From assembly GCF_017491605.1 (NCBI RefSeq), contig NZ_JAFGYY010000005.1:1-64000 (forward strand): DNA of 64,000 bases. Direction: 5' to 3'. Numbering within the stretch: position 1 is the first letter of the stretch; the number at the start of each line of letters is the position of its first letter. The translations under genes were made by a program, and so were the position numbers. Source of the DNA: Pseudomonas sp. 30_B (GTDB taxonomy: Bacteria > Pseudomonadota > Gammaproteobacteria > Pseudomonadales > Pseudomonadaceae). Positions 7,983 through 19,123 of this stretch are shown here, in pieces. The notes beneath the pieces were generated by a model that was given only the letters and a program-made list of their open reading frames with translations, did no database searches and was not told where the DNA came from.

Positions 7983-10325
7983 TCAGATCCTGATATCGCG
8001 ATCCCGGGCGAGATTCACCAGGTTTTCCAGGGCGCGCTCGAACTCGAAGCGCCTGACGTTCGTCGCGATGCCCTCGTACCCCTCATTGAAGACGCTGCGC
8101 AGCAGGCTTGCACGCTCGCCCAGCAAACGCCCGGCGCGTGGGTCATCGGCAGCCAGCAATTGCGCCAGGCGCCGGCACACGCGCTCGACCTCCACGCCCT
8201 CGGTGGGCGCGACCGGTACGTGCGACACCTCCGTGGCCGCAGGCTCGGGCGGCGGTAGCGCGGCCTGGCTGATGCTGTCCAGGTTCAACTCCTGCGCATC
8301 GTCCACCCGCCCCATCGGCAGGCGGCACCAGAACAGGCTGCCCTTCCCCGCCTCGCTTTCCACCCCGACGCTGCCGCCCATCGCCTCGGCCAGCCGCTTG
8401 CAGATCGCCAATCCCAGGCCGGAGCCGCCGTAGCGCCGGGTGATCGAGCTGTCGGCCTGGCGGAACGATTCGAACAGGCGCTCCTGCTGCGCCGGGGAGA
8501 TGCCGATGCCGGTGTCGCGCAGGCCGAAGTACAGCTGCAGGCTGTCCTCGTCGTCCTGCTCCAGTTCGACGATCAGCGCCACTTCGCCACGCTCGGTGAA
8601 CTTCAACGCGTTGTTGGCGTAGTTCATCAGGATCTGCCGCAGGCGCAGCGAATCGCCCACCACTTTGGCCGGCACGCGCGGATCGATCTCGCAGCGCACC
8701 GCCAGGCCCTTGCTCGCCGCGCGGATGCTGAGCAGGTCGAACAGCTCGCCGAGCATGCGCTCCAGGTCGAAATCGATGTGCTCGAACTCCAGCTTGCCGG
8801 CCTCCACCCGCGACAGGTCGAGGATGTCGCTGATCAGTTCCAGCAGGTACTGGCCCGAGCCCTGGATCTTGCCCAGGTAATCCAGCTGCTGCTGGTCCAG
8901 GGTCGTCTCCTGCAGCAGGTGCGCCAGGCCGATGATGATGTTCAGTGGCGTGCGGATTTCATGGCTCATGTTGGCGAGGAAGTCGCTCTTGAGCTGCGCG
9001 GCGTCCTCGGCGAGGTCACGGGCCTGGGCCAGCGCCACCTCGGTGGACTTGCGCGCGGTGACGTCGCGGCTCACGCCCACCAGCCCCAGGACGCGCCCCT
9101 GGTCATCCTGGAAGGCGCTGCGCAGGGTATCGAACAGCACCTGCCGGCCGTCCGGATAGATCACCCAGCCTTCGCTGGCATAGGGTTCCCTGCCGGCCAG
9201 CGCCTGGTGATCGCGTTCGTGCCGGCTGGCGCTGGCATTGCGGCTGAACAGTTGGCGGTCGCTGCGCCCGACGATCTCGTCCGGCTGGCGTCCGAGGCAA
9301 TCGGCGAACGCCTGGTTGACCCCCAGGTAGCGGCCCTGGGTGTCCTTGAACCAGATCGGATCGGGAATCGCGTTGATCAGTGCCGCCAGTGTGCTGCGCT
9401 GGCGGCGCTCCTCGGCTTCGGCACGGGCGCGCTCGGCGACCTGGATCGACAGGCGCCGGTTCCACACCAGAACGAAGGCCAGCAGCGCCAGCACGCCCAC
9501 CACCCAGGGCCAGGCGATCTGCAGCAGGTGCATCCAGTCGAACATGCCCAGCGTCGGCAGCCAGCGGGCCTGGATATCCTCCTGTTCGGTGCTCGAGATG
9601 CTGCCCAGGGCACGGTCGAGCAGCGGCACCAACGGGTCCAGTTCCTTGCGCACGGCAAAGCGCACCTGGCTGTTGCCCAGGCCGCTGTCGCCGCGCACCT
9701 CCAGATTGGTCAGGTTCAACTGCTCGACCAGGTAGGTGGAGGTGATCAGGTTGCCCACATAGGCATCGGCCTTGCCGGTGGAAACCGCCTTCAGGGCGCC
9801 GTTGGAGTCGTCGCTGATCACGAAGACGATGCCGGGCACGGCCATCTCCAGCAACTCCTGCACGGCGTAGCCCTGCTCCACCGCCACCCGCCGTCCGGAC
9901 AGGTCGTCGAGCGTGCGGATGGTGCTGTCGCGGCGGGCGAAGATCAGGCTGCTGGTCAACAGGTACGGCTGGGTGAAGCTCAGGAAGCGCTTGCGCTCCT
10001 CAGTCATCGCCACCGACGGCACCATATCCACTTCACCGGCGTGCACCGCGGCCAGCACGTCCTCCCAGGTGTTGTAGATGACAGGCCGGACCTTCATGCC
10101 CAGGCGTTCGGAGATCAGCTGCAGATAATCGGCGCTGATACCGTGGAACTGGTCGAACTCGTCAATCACCTCGAATGGCGGCCAGCCGGCACGGAACAGT
10201 CCGACGCGGATCGGTTCATGGGCACTGATGAAGGCCCGTTCCTGATCGTTCAGCGCCAGGCTATCGGCATGCGCCGGAGCGTACAGCGTGACGAGCAGCA
10301 GGCAGCAGAAGCAGAATCGAAGCAA
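7983..10325 (-). CDS. Membrane sensor histidine kinase with periplasmic solute-binding domain and PAS
   Basis: About 780 residues. A short signal sequence ([17 protein letters not shown]) precedes a periplasmic SBP_bac_3-like domain ([17 protein letters not shown] onward). A transmembrane helix ([19 protein letters not shown]), a PAS domain ([18 protein letters not shown]), a HisKA box [11 protein letters not shown] and an ATPase domain with [14 protein letters not shown] and GGSGLGLAI follow. There is no receiver or Hpt domain; the last 75 residues are an unassigned helical tail. No good ATG sits at the N-terminus, so I use TTG 10325; ATGs farther upstream would run into divergent ada. The probable output partner is the HD-GYP regulator downstream. 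Confidence 0.88.
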   Translation of the reverse strand: MLRFCFCCLLLVTLYAPAHADSLALNDQERAFISAHEPIRVGLFRAGWPPFEVIDEFDQFHGISADYLQLISERLGMKVRPVIYNTWEDVLAAVHAGEVDMVPSVAMTEERKRFLSFTQPYLLTSSLIFARRDSTIRTLDDLSGRRVAVEQGYAVQELLEMAVPGIVFVISDDSNGALKAVSTGKADAYVGNLITSTYLVEQLNLTNLEVRGDSGLGNSQVRFAVRKELDPLVPLLDRALGSISSTEQEDIQARWLPTLGMFDWMHLLQIAWPWVVGVLALLAFVLVWNRRLSIQVAERARAEAEERRQRSTLAALINAIPDPIWFKDTQGRYLGVNQAFADCLGRQPDEIVGRSDRQLFSRNASASRHERDHQALAGREPYASEGWVIYPDGRQVLFDTLRSAFQDDQGRVLGLVGVSRDVTARKSTEVALAQARDLAEDAAQLKSDFLANMSHEIRTPLNIIIGLAHLLQETTLDQQQLDYLGKIQGSGQYLLELISDILDLSRVEAGKLEFEHIDFDLERMLGELFDLLSIRAASKGLAVRCEIDPRVPAKVVGDSLRLRQILMNYANNALKFTERGEVALIVELEQDDEDSLQLYFGLRDTGIGISPAQQERLFESFRQADSSITRRYGGSGLGLAICKRLAEAMGGSVGVESEAGKGSLFWCRLPMGRVDDAQELNLDSISQAALPPPEPAATEVSHVPVAPTEGVEVERVCRRLAQLLAADDPRAGRLLGERASLLRSVFNEGYEGIATNVRRFEFERALENLVNLARDRDIRI

Positions 10326-10449
10326 GGCAAGGTTCTCTGAAGGCGGACACCGGCAAGCGTAGTCCGCAGTTTGAAAACGCGATGCGGATTGCCCGCACGC
10401 GGCGCGGGACAGACAATTTCCCCAACGCCGAATTCCATGGAGACTCGCC

Positions 10450-11511
10450 ATGATGAGCATCGACCTGAATCCCGAGCGCTGCTGGCAGGCCGTCTGCGAG
10501 CGGGATGCGCGCTTCGAGGGGCGCTTCGTCTTCAGCGTGCGCTCCACTGGCGTCTACTGCCGCCCCAACTGCCCGGCCCGCCGCCCTTCGCGCGGCAACG
10601 TGGCCTTTCATGAGGACCCGGCCGCCGCCGAGGCCGCCGGCTTCCGCCCGTGCAAGCGCTGCTCGCCCAACGGCCCGAGCCCCCGCGAACAACTGGACGC
10701 ACTGGTCGCCGCAGCCTGTGAGCTGCTCGACCGCGCGGAAAAACCACCGACCCTCGACGAGCTGGCTGGCCGTATCGGCCTTTCCGCCTCGCACCTGGCC
10801 CGCGCCTTCAAGGCCCGCACCGGCCTGACCCCGCGTGCCTGGGCCGAGTCCCGGCGCGAACAGCGCCTGGCCGCCGCCCTGCCGCAGGCGCGTTCCGTGC
10901 TGGATGCCGCCCTTGAGGCCGGCTACTCCGGCACCCGCGCCCTCTACGAAAGCGCCACCCCGCTGACCCCGGCACAGCGCCGGCAGAAGGGCGCCGGTGA
11001 GCGTCTGCGCTATGTCATTGCGCCCTGCCCGCTGGGCTGGATGCTGCTGGCTGCGACCGACAAGGGCATCTGCGCCCTGCTCTTCGCCGATGATGCCGCC
11101 GAGCTGGAGCAGCAGCTCGCCGAACGCTTCGGCGCCGCCGAGCGCGTGCGCGACGACGCGGGGCTGGGCGACTGGCTGCAACAGGTGCTGGCACAGTTGG
11201 CCGAGCCCGAACAGGCCGCCCACCTGCCGCTGGACCTGCACGGCAGCGCCTTCCAGCTGCGCGTCTGGCGCGCCCTCACGCGCATTCCCAGTGGCGAGAC
11301 GCGGCGCTACGGCGAGCTGGCCGAACAGCTGGGCAGCCATCCGCGCGCCATCGCCCGCGCCTGCGCCAGCAACAGCATCGGCCTGCTGGTGCCCTGCCAC
11401 CGGGTGGTCGGCAGCGCCGGCGAAGGCGGCTACCGCTGGGGACTGTCGCGCAAGCGCGAGCTGCTGCGCCGCGAAGGTCGGGCCGCCGCACCGATCAGCG
11501 ACAACGACTGA
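10450..11511 (+). CDS. ada: Bifunctional Ada: alkyl-DNA repair methyltransferase and transcriptional activator
   Basis: A 353-residue Ada protein. The N-terminal zinc/methylphosphotriester domain has cysteines 37, 41, 68 and 71 (VYCRPNCPAR and PCKRC). A central AraC-type helix-turn-helix follows (LAGRIGLSASHLARAFKARTG). The C-terminal O6-methylguanine methyltransferase domain carries the acceptor Cys316 in VPCHRVVG. It should repair methylated DNA and, once methylated, activate the adaptive response. ATG 10450 has GGAGA upstream; ATG 10453 is the alternative. It is divergent from the sensor kinase, and no alkA or alkB neighbour is present. Confidence 0.95.
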   Translation: MMSIDLNPERCWQAVCERDARFEGRFVFSVRSTGVYCRPNCPARRPSRGNVAFHEDPAAAEAAGFRPCKRCSPNGPSPREQLDALVAAACELLDRAEKPPTLDELAGRIGLSASHLARAFKARTGLTPRAWAESRREQRLAAALPQARSVLDAALEAGYSGTRALYESATPLTPAQRRQKGAGERLRYVIAPCPLGWMLLAATDKGICALLFADDAAELEQQLAERFGAAERVRDDAGLGDWLQQVLAQLAEPEQAAHLPLDLHGSAFQLRVWRALTRIPSGETRRYGELAEQLGSHPRAIARACASNSIGLLVPCHRVVGSAGEGGYRWGLSRKRELLRREGRAAAPISDND

Positions 11512-11523
11512 AGGTTGCCGATT

Positions 11524-11555
11524 CCGCTGCCGCCGCCCCGCTCCGGCGGTAGCGG
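11524..11555 (+). terminator. Hairpin after ada
   Basis: CCGCTGCCGCC and GGCGGTAGCGG form an 11-base stem with one mismatch around a GCCCCGCTCC loop, 12 bases after the ada stop. There is no T run, so it may be Rho-assisted termination or a 3' stabiliser. Confidence 0.5.
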
Positions 11556-11672
11556 TATCCGGCGCAGCCGCATCCGGACCCAAGACCTTCCGCGACAGGA
11601 ACGTCCCACCGCACCTGCTGTCATTTCCACTCAGGCAGCAGGCCGGCCAGGCGAGCTCCCCGCAGCCGCTCG

Positions 11673-11717
11673 TTCGGATTTCCGAACGCCAAATTGCCAA
11701 ATATCCGGATTGCCGAA
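11673..11717 (+). promoter_or_regulatory. Two AauR-like operator sites upstream of aatJ
   Basis: TTCGGATTTCCGAA at 11673-11686 fits TTCGG-N4-CCGAA, the AauR site I recall from P. putida. TCCGGATTGCCGAA at 11704-11717 differs at one base. Their centres are 31 bp apart, about three helical turns, and they lie some 80-120 bp upstream of the sigma-54 promoter, as expected for enhancer-binding sites. aauR itself is encoded at 19120-20445. Confidence 0.75.
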
Positions 11718-11793
11718 CGGAGCACTCCGAAAAATGCCCGCCATTCACGACAAATACTCTTTATATTCAATAACTTAAAAACAAATCCAGAAG

Positions 11794-11810
11794 TTGGCAC
11801 AGAGCCTGCT
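11794..11810 (+). promoter_or_regulatory. Sigma-54 promoter of aatJQMP
   Basis: TTGGCACAGAGCCTGCT matches the -24/-12 consensus (TGGCACG-N4-TTGCW) with GG and GC ten bases apart and only two mismatches. It ends 85 bases before the aatJ start. AauR is a sigma-54 activator encoded in the same cluster. Confidence 0.8.
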
Positions 11811-11895
11811 CCTGTCCATCCCGAGCATGCGGCATGGCTCCCCCATCGCCAGTCGCAGGACTGAATAACAAACACAACCAGTCGAGGTAGATTCC

Positions 11896-12804
11896 ATGCG
11901 TTTCGCACCCCGTGCGTTGGGCGCCGCCATTGTCGCGGCCCTGCTCGCCACTCCCGTCGTCGCTGAAGAGCTCACCGGCACCCTGAAGAAGATCAAGGAC
12001 TCCGGCACCGTCGTCCTCGGCCACCGTGACGCCTCCATCCCCTTCTCCTACCTCGCCACCGATCCGCGCCAGCCGGTCGGCTACTCCCACGACCTGCAAC
12101 TGAAGGTCGTCGACGCCCTGAAGAAAGAGCTGAACATGCCCGATCTGAAGGTGCGCTATAACCTGGTCACCTCCCAGACCCGTATCCCGCTGGTGCAGAA
12201 CGGCACCGTGGACATCGAGTGCGGCTCCACCACCAACAACCTGGAGCGCCAGAAGCAGGTCGACTTCTCCGTCGGCATCTTCGAAGTGGGCACCCGCCTG
12301 CTGACCAAGACCACCTCGGGCGTCAACGACTTCTCCGACCTGAACGGCAAGAACGTGGTGACCACCGCCGGCACTACCTCCGAGCGCCTGCTCAAGCAGA
12401 TGAACGCCGAGAAGAAGATGGGCATGAACATCATCTCGGCCAAGGACCATGGCGAGTCCTTCCTGATGCTCGAATCCGGCCGCGCCGTGGCCTTCATGAT
12501 GGACGACGCGCTGCTCTATGGCGAAATGGCCAAGGCCAAGAACCCGGCCGACTGGCACGTGGTCGGCAAGCCGCAGTCCTACGAGATCTACGCGTGCATG
12601 GTTCGCAAGGGCGACGCGCCGTTCAAGCAGGTGGTCGACAAGGCCATCGCCGACACCTTCGCCTCGGGTGAGGTGAACAATATCTACGACCAGTGGTTCA
12701 TGAAGCCGATTCCGCCGAAGAACCTGAACCTCAACTTCCCGATGAGTGATGAGCTCAAGAAGCTGATCGCCAATCCGACCGACAAGTCTGCCGAGCAGAT
12801 GTAA
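11896..12804 (+). CDS. aatJ: Glutamate/aspartate ABC transporter periplasmic binding protein
   Basis: A 302-residue family-3 solute-binding protein. An N-terminal signal peptide (PRALGAAIVAALLATPVVA, cleaved before EELTG) is followed by the GltI-type core: GTVVLGHRDASIPFSYL, GYSHDLQLKVVDALKK and the TVDIECGSTTNN ligand loop. It should bind acidic amino acids and deglutamylation products in the periplasm and hand them to AatQM. First gene of aatJQMP, downstream of the predicted sigma-54/AauR promoter. A hairpin between it and aatQ could give the usual excess of binding protein over membrane parts. Confidence 0.94.
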   Translation: MRFAPRALGAAIVAALLATPVVAEELTGTLKKIKDSGTVVLGHRDASIPFSYLATDPRQPVGYSHDLQLKVVDALKKELNMPDLKVRYNLVTSQTRIPLVQNGTVDIECGSTTNNLERQKQVDFSVGIFEVGTRLLTKTTSGVNDFSDLNGKNVVTTAGTTSERLLKQMNAEKKMGMNIISAKDHGESFLMLESGRAVAFMMDDALLYGEMAKAKNPADWHVVGKPQSYEIYACMVRKGDAPFKQVVDKAIADTFASGEVNNIYDQWFMKPIPPKNLNLNFPMSDELKKLIANPTDKSAEQM

Positions 12805-12849
12805 CGGTCGCGCGCGGCTCCGCCCACAAGGCGGCACCACGCGGGGGAC

Positions 12850-12874
12850 CGGGAGCGCACGCCACGCGCTCCCG
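12850..12874 (+). terminator. Intra-operon hairpin between aatJ and aatQ
   Basis: CGGGAGCGC and GCGCTCCCG form a perfect 9-bp stem around ACGCCAC in the 187-base aatJ-aatQ gap. There is no T tract. Such hairpins often protect the upstream binding-protein mRNA or cause partial termination. Confidence 0.55.
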
Positions 12875-12991
12875 AGCCCACTCCTCCTGATGACGATACC
12901 GGAACACCCGCTACCCGCGGGTGGCGGGACGCTGCATGCCCGCTTCCGGCTTCGAACACCGTGAAATGTCTTACCCGAGGGGAAACCCGTC

Positions 12992-13738
12992 ATGGATTAC
13001 AACTGGGACTGGGGCGTGTTCTTCAAGTCCACCGGGATCGGCGATGAGCGCTACCTGGACTGGTACATCACCGGCCTGGGCTGGACCATCGCCGTCTCGC
13101 TCGCGGCCTGGGTCATCGCCCTGGCGCTCGGCTCGCTGCTGGGGGTGATGCGCACCCTGCCCAACCGCTGGCTGTCGGGCATCGCCACCGCCTACGTGGA
13201 GCTGTTCCGCAACGTGCCGCTGCTGGTGCAGCTGTTCATCTGGTACTTCCTGGTGCCGGACTACCTGCCGCAGCCGATCCAGGACTGGTTCAAGCTGGGC
13301 ATCGCCCCGGAAACCTCGGCCTTCATCAGCGTCGTCGTGTGCCTGGGCCTGTTCACCGCCGCGCGGGTCTGCGAACAGGTGCGCACCGGCATCCAGGCGC
13401 TGCCCAAGGGCCAGCTCGCCGCCGCCAGCGCCATGGGCTTCCGCCTGCCGGCGATCTACCGCCACGTGCTGCTGCCGCAAGCCTTCCGGATCATCATTCC
13501 GCCGCTCACCTCCGAGTTCCTCAACGTCTTCAAGAACTCTTCGGTGGCCTCGCTGATCGGCCTCATGGAGCTGCTGGCGCAGACCAAGCAGACCGCCGAG
13601 TTCAGCGCCAACCTGTTCGAGGCCTTCACCCTGGCCACGCTGATCTACTTCACCCTGAACATGAGCCTGATGCTGTCCATGCGCATGGTCGAGAAGAAGG
13701 TCGCGGTACCGGGCCTGATTTCCGTGGGAGGTAAATGA
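12992..13738 (+). CDS. aatQ: Glutamate/aspartate ABC transporter permease AatQ
   Basis: A 248-residue inner-membrane permease of the GltJ/HisM type with five or so hydrophobic helices. FRNVPLLVQLFIWYF and the EAA-loop region (EQVRTGIQALPKGQLAAASAMGF) are diagnostic of polar amino-acid transporters and mark the contact to the ATPase. It pairs with AatM. The stop overlaps the aatM start by four bases (ATGA). Confidence 0.93.
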   Translation: MDYNWDWGVFFKSTGIGDERYLDWYITGLGWTIAVSLAAWVIALALGSLLGVMRTLPNRWLSGIATAYVELFRNVPLLVQLFIWYFLVPDYLPQPIQDWFKLGIAPETSAFISVVVCLGLFTAARVCEQVRTGIQALPKGQLAAASAMGFRLPAIYRHVLLPQAFRIIIPPLTSEFLNVFKNSSVASLIGLMELLAQTKQTAEFSANLFEAFTLATLIYFTLNMSLMLSMRMVEKKVAVPGLISVGGK

Positions 13739-14399
13739 TGGACTTCAGTCAGATCGTCCCCGCCCTCCCCGGCCTGTGGGAAGGCATGCTCACCACCTTC
13801 CAGCTGATGATCCTGGGCGTGCTCGGCGGCGTGGTGCTGGGCACACTCCTCGCGCTGATGCGCCTGTCCAACAGCAAGCTGCTGTCGAACATCGCCGGCT
13901 TCTACGTGAACTACTTCCGCTCGATCCCGCTGCTGCTGGTGATCACCTGGTTCTACTTCGCGGTGCCCTTCATCCTGCGCTGGATCACCGGCCAGGACAC
14001 CCCGGTGGGCGCGTTCACCTCGTGCCTGGTGGCCTTCATGATGTTCGAGGCGGCCTACTACTGCGAGATCGTCCGCGCCGGCATCCAGGCCATCCCGAAG
14101 GGCCAGATCGGCGCGTCCTACGCCCTGGGCATGACCTACGGCCAGGCCATGCGCCTGATCATCCTGCCCCAGGCGTTCCGCAAGATGACCCCGCTGCTGC
14201 TGCAGCAGAGCATCATCCTGTTCCAGGACACTTCGCTCGTGTACTCGGTGGGCCTGATGGACTTCCTCAACGCCGCCCGCTCCCGTGGCGACATCATCGG
14301 CCAGCCCCATGAGTTCCTGATCTTCGCCGGTCTCGTCTACTTCGTCATCAGCTTCGCCGCGTCCTTCGGCGTGAAGCGCCTGCAGAAAAGGTTAACCGT

Positions 14400-14403
<4 letters not shown>
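13735..14403 (+). CDS. aatM: Glutamate/aspartate ABC transporter permease AatM
   Basis: A 222-residue permease of the GltK type. [15 protein letters not shown] and the EAA loop [23 protein letters not shown] mirror those in AatQ. A GGGAGG ribosome site precedes ATG 13735; ATG 13738 is equally placed. Four-base overlaps at both ends show tight coupling to aatQ and aatP. Confidence 0.93.
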
Positions 14404-15134
<731 letters not shown>

Positions 15135-15400
15135 AGGGTCTGATGACGTCTCGACGCGGCCGCGACGGCGCCGCATTTTGCGCAGGGCAAGGCGCGAGGA
15201 GAGTGGTTTGGTCATTCCAAATGAACGACGAGTAACGCAGCACTGCGCAAAATGCGGCCCGTCCCTTCGGGTTGCGCGGCAAATCACGCCATGCGTCGTT
15301 GCAGGACTTGCCAAGGGAATGACCATTGCCTGCGTCCCGCGCCTAGCCTGGCGTGATTTGTCGCGGCAACGCGGCTCGTGGCGAGACGACATCAGACCCT
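15135..15400. repeat. 266-bp structured element with terminal inverted repeats
   Basis: The left end AGGGTCTGATGACGTCTCG is repeated inverted at the right end (CGAGACGACATCAGACCCT) with one mismatch. Inside are at least three further complementary pairs: 15170-15185 with 15243-15258, 15209-15218 with 15316-15325, and 15276-15291 with 15349-15364. The element starts one base after the aatP stop and contains no convincing coding frame. It looks like a non-autonomous inverted-repeat element or a large folded RNA. Confidence 0.75.
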
Positions 15401-15473
15401 CCCCCCCGGTGCGCCCTGGCACGCCGGGGCGCCCCAACCTCACCTGAAACACAACAATAAATAAGGAAGGTCC

Positions 15474-17147
<1,674 letters not shown>

Positions 17148-17164
17148 CCTCCGGAACGCGCAGC

Positions 17165-19123
17165 ATGTGGTATCCGAGCCAGTCCATCGCCGCACCCCGG
17201 CGCTGGGCTGGCTCGGCCCGGACGACTGTGATGCAATGCCCTCCCAGCCCATTGCCACCGCCGCTCACCGTGAAACCACGCCTGCTGCGCAACCTCCTCT
17301 TGCCTCTCCTGCTGCTCCTGCTCACCCTGGGCTTCGGCTACGGCGGCTATCTGATCAGCGACGGCGCCGGCACCCGCGCCCTGATCGGCAGCGGCGAACG
17401 CCAGCTGGAACTGCACGCCCGTGGCGTGGAGAGCGAGATGAGCCGCTACTCCTACCTGCCCAGCGTGCTGGAGCTGGAAAAGAACGTCACCCGCCTGCTG
17501 CTCGACCCCACGCCCTACAACCGCAACCTGGTCAACGCCTACCTCGAAGGCCTGAACCGCCGCGCCGGCAGCCGCGCCATTTACCTGCTGGACACCTCCG
17601 GACGGGTGCTGGCCACCAGCAACTGGCAGAACGTGGACAGCTACCAGGGCGAGGACCAGTCGTTCCGCGCCTACTTCCAGGACGCCATGGCGGGCCGGCC
17701 GGGACGCTTCTACGGCATGGACAGCACCACCGGCGAGCCCGGCTATTACCTGGCCCACGGTCTGGTCAGCGGCGACCAGATCATCGGCGTGGCGGTGGTC
17801 AAGGTGAAGATGGAAGCGCTCGAAGAGCGTTGGCAGAAAGCCCGCCTGCAAGCTTTCGTCAGCGACGAGAACGGCATCATCATCCTCTCCAGCGATCCCG
17901 CCTTGCGCCTGAAGGCCGTGCGCCCGCTCAGCGCCGACGACAAGGAACGCATGGCGCGCAGCCTGCAGTACTACTGGTGGGCGCTCAACGAATGGCAGCC
18001 GCTGGCACGGCGCTCGCTGGGCGACGGCGTGGAGGAAATCAGCTTCCCGCCGCAGTCGCCCGAAGCCGACGGCCACAACCCGGTCAGCTACCTGATGCAG
18101 ACCCGCCGTCTCAACGACACCTCGTGGAACTTCACCCTGCTCAGCCCGCTGCACGACGTGCGTCGCGAAGCCATGATCCACGGCATGCTCGCCGCCCTGG
18201 GCTTCGCCCTGCTGGCCTTCCTGCTGATCGCCTCGAACGAGCGGCGCAAGGTCATCGCCACCCGCCTCGCCGCCCGCGAGGCGCTGGAGCAGGCCAACAA
18301 TGCCCTGGAGCGGCGCATCGCCGAGCGCACCAGTGACCTGCGCGCCAGCAACCAGCACCTGCGCGAACAGATTCGCGAACGCCGCCAGGCCGAAGACACC
18401 CTGCGCAAGGCCCAGGACCGACTGGTGCAGGCCGGCAAGCTGGCGGTGATCGGACAGATGTCCACCAGCATCGCCCACGAACTCAACCAGCCGCTGGCGG
18501 CGCTGCGCACCCTCTCGGGCAACACCGTGCGCTTCCTCGCCCGCGGCAAGCTGGACGTCGCCAGCAGCAACCTGGAAGCCATCAACGAGATGGTCGACCG
18601 CATGGGCCGCATCACCGCCAGCCTGCGCGCCTTCGCCCGGCGCGCCGACGACCACGGCCAGGCCAGCCTGGGCAAGGCAGTGGACGCCGCGATGATGGTC
18701 CTGCAGGTGCGTCTCAAGGAGGTGCCGGTGAGCCTGCACCGCGACTTCCCCGACGCCCGCCTGGCCATCGACCAGACCCGCCTGGAGCAGATCCTGGTCA
18801 ACCTGATCGCCAACGCCCTGGACGCCATGAGCCCACAGGACGACCGCCAGCTCTGGCTCGAAGGCCGCGCCGAGGGCGGCGACCGCTATCGCCTGATCGT
18901 GCGCGACAACGGCCCCGGCATCCCCCAGGACGCCCGCGCGCACCTGTTCGAACCCTTTTTCACCACCAAGCCCGGCGAACTCGGCCTGGGCCTGGGCCTG
19001 ACCCTTTCGGCCAGCCTCGCCACCGCCGCCGGCGGTAGCCTGGGCGTGGCCTACCCGGAGGCCGGCGGCACCGCCTTCGAGCTCTACCTGCCGCTGCTGC
19101 CTGCCCTGGAGAACCCTGCATGA
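17165..19123 (+). CDS. aauS: Acidic-amino-acid sensor histidine kinase AauS
   Basis: A DctB-type sensor kinase, 652 residues from ATG 17165 (GGAA upstream); ATG 17231 and GTG 17270 are also possible because the first 35 residues are unlike a signal region. It has an N-terminal transmembrane helix (LLLPLLLLLLTLGFGYGGY), a periplasmic double-PAS/Cache sensor, a second transmembrane helix (MLAALGFALLAFLLIA), and a coiled coil (EQANNALERRIAERTSDLR). The kinase core carries IAHELNQPLAALR (phospho-His), NLIANALDAM, GPGIP and GLGLGLTLS. It overlaps aauR by four bases and should phosphorylate it. Confidence 0.92.
   Translation: MWYPSQSIAAPRRWAGSARTTVMQCPPSPLPPPLTVKPRLLRNLLLPLLLLLLTLGFGYGGYLISDGAGTRALIGSGERQLELHARGVESEMSRYSYLPSVLELEKNVTRLLLDPTPYNRNLVNAYLEGLNRRAGSRAIYLLDTSGRVLATSNWQNVDSYQGEDQSFRAYFQDAMAGRPGRFYGMDSTTGEPGYYLAHGLVSGDQIIGVAVVKVKMEALEERWQKARLQAFVSDENGIIILSSDPALRLKAVRPLSADDKERMARSLQYYWWALNEWQPLARRSLGDGVEEISFPPQSPEADGHNPVSYLMQTRRLNDTSWNFTLLSPLHDVRREAMIHGMLAALGFALLAFLLIASNERRKVIATRLAAREALEQANNALERRIAERTSDLRASNQHLREQIRERRQAEDTLRKAQDRLVQAGKLAVIGQMSTSIAHELNQPLAALRTLSGNTVRFLARGKLDVASSNLEAINEMVDRMGRITASLRAFARRADDHGQASLGKAVDAAMMVLQVRLKEVPVSLHRDFPDARLAIDQTRLEQILVNLIANALDAMSPQDDRQLWLEGRAEGGDRYRLIVRDNGPGIPQDARAHLFEPFFTTKPGELGLGLGLTLSASLATAAGGSLGVAYPEAGGTAFELYLPLLPALENPA

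Noticed and set aside
15417..15440. TGGCACG upstream of ggt as a sigma-54 promoter
   Set aside because: The -24 element is perfect, but the next GC is at the wrong spacing and no TTGC follows, so it does not meet the -24/-12 rule.
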